Shown here: piece by piece, positions 63,190 to 64,000 of the stretch
How positions within the stretch are numbered: position 1 is the first letter of the stretch
How the letters are laid out: each line of letters begins with the position of its first letter
Made by a program: the position numbers and the translations under genes
Notes under the pieces: model-generated
What the model was told of the DNA's origin: nothing
Seen by the model: only the letters and a program-made list of their open reading frames with translations
Databases searched by the model: none
Source of the DNA: Lepidurus packardi
Lineage: Eukaryota; Arthropoda; Branchiopoda; Notostraca; Triopsidae
Assembly: GCA_023053545.1 (NCBI GenBank)
Contig: JAKZAN010000005.1
Span: 11,656,001-11,720,000, forward strand
Length of the DNA: 64,000 nucleotides
Direction: 5' to 3'

Positions 63190-64000
63190 AAATAACTTCC
63201 TTATCTTGTAAACCCGTGAAGCCTTAATACAAGATACGATGTGATGATGATCAATGCTGCTTTATGACTTACAAGTTATTACGTTTTTCAGCCGATTTCA
63301 TCTACGCCATCGACTTCAGCTAGTTTAGCTCAATAAGAGACCTTTCGATGCTGGAAAGGATGTTTCCAGTCTGAAGACGTTCACTTTGGACCGAAAGAAC
63401 CTTCATCAATGGGTTCTTCTGCGACATTGACCGTGCAGATGAGTAGAACTGTTTGCTTTCCCTTAAACCACTTGCTTATCTTGTAAACGCACGAAAACCT
63501 TCATACAAACTACGATGGGGCTGGTGACGCTTTACGACTGACAGATCCTTACGCGTCTTCCACTGGAAATTCACCTATTCCTATCCATTTAGCTCCGCAG
63601 GAGACCTCTTCATTCCGTACCGTACTCATAAGAGATTAGAAGTCAGGTGGCTCAACAATGAAGCGCCTCATTGGTAGTTTTCATTGTTGAGCAACAGTGA
63701 AAAACAAATCCCTAACTTGGGCCAATGGACTTCGAACATCAACGCATTCTATGACCGTCGATTTGCAGTTCATGATTTCTCTTCCAGTGGATTTCACCTA
63801 TTCCTATCCAATTTAGCTCCTTAGGAGACTCCTCGATGCCGTTCAATACTCTAAGAGGTCGGAAGAGGTAAGCAGTGAGAAGCCCCAACGCTTGCATCAT
63901 TTGTAGTTTCATTGTTGAGCAACAGTAAAAAACAAGTCCCTAACTTGGACCAATGGAGTTTGAACATCAACGCATTCTATGACGGTTGATTTGCAGTTCA
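63190..64000. repeat. Diverged tandem repeat of about 230-280 bp, running off the end
   Basis: TTATCTTGTAAAC with GATACGATG/ACTACGATG recurs at about 63200 and 63476. TTCACCTATTCCTATCCA recurs at 63570 and 63796. TTCATTGTTGAGCAACAGT recurs at 63680 and 63909, followed by AACATCAACGCATTCTATGA. The array continues past the window edge. Confidence 0.85.

Overview
This is a eukaryotic nuclear window, almost certainly from an arthropod. Three things point there: spliced genes with short GT-AG introns, two linked empty spiracles/E5 (Emx-class) homeobox genes like the adjacent ems/E5 pair of insects, and an internal (TTAGG)n run, the arthropod telomere repeat. The species cannot be named from the sequence alone.

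Layout. The first 9 kb is gene-dense, with three genes all on the minus strand. They are an ALMS-motif (centrosome/basal-body type) protein gene (284-2649), an ERI1-like 3'-5' exoribonuclease gene with SAP and DEDDh domains (5244-6894), and a TTC1-like tetratricopeptide protein gene (7819-8824). I rebuilt exon structures by joining reading frames at GT/AG sites in matching phase. The ALMS gene is the least obvious: its diagnostic C-terminal motif lies in two small exons (683-518 and 453-284) beyond the stop of the long open frame.

The rest is a gene-poor homeobox domain. Two plus-strand Emx-class genes (14829-16687 and 36306-38882) lie about 20 kb apart. Each has three exons, an eh1 repression motif, a YPWLL hexapeptide, a homeodomain interrupted by an intron after the same glutamine, and an acidic tail. 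Their homeodomains differ at only two residues. The upstream flanks of both (about 13.7-14.8 kb and 34.8-36.3 kb) are visibly more G+C-rich than the AT-rich intergenic DNA.

The intergenic DNA, above all 39-64 kb, is packed with local tandem repeats: units of 10-28 bp, several arrays with units of about 150-215 bp, and duplications of 260-390 bp. A degenerate core (TTCAYTGTTGA) recurs in several otherwise unrelated arrays, and one block of about 40 bp is shared in opposite orientation by 25.1 and 31.1 kb. A few hairpins (4.3, 13.6 and 19.8 kb) are candidates for small RNAs or mobile-element remnants. There are no convincing genes between the homeobox genes or after 39 kb, no intact transposase or reverse transcriptase, no rRNA and no CRISPR array. 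The two homeobox genes are expected to act together in head and segmental patterning; the three minus-strand genes have unrelated cellular roles.
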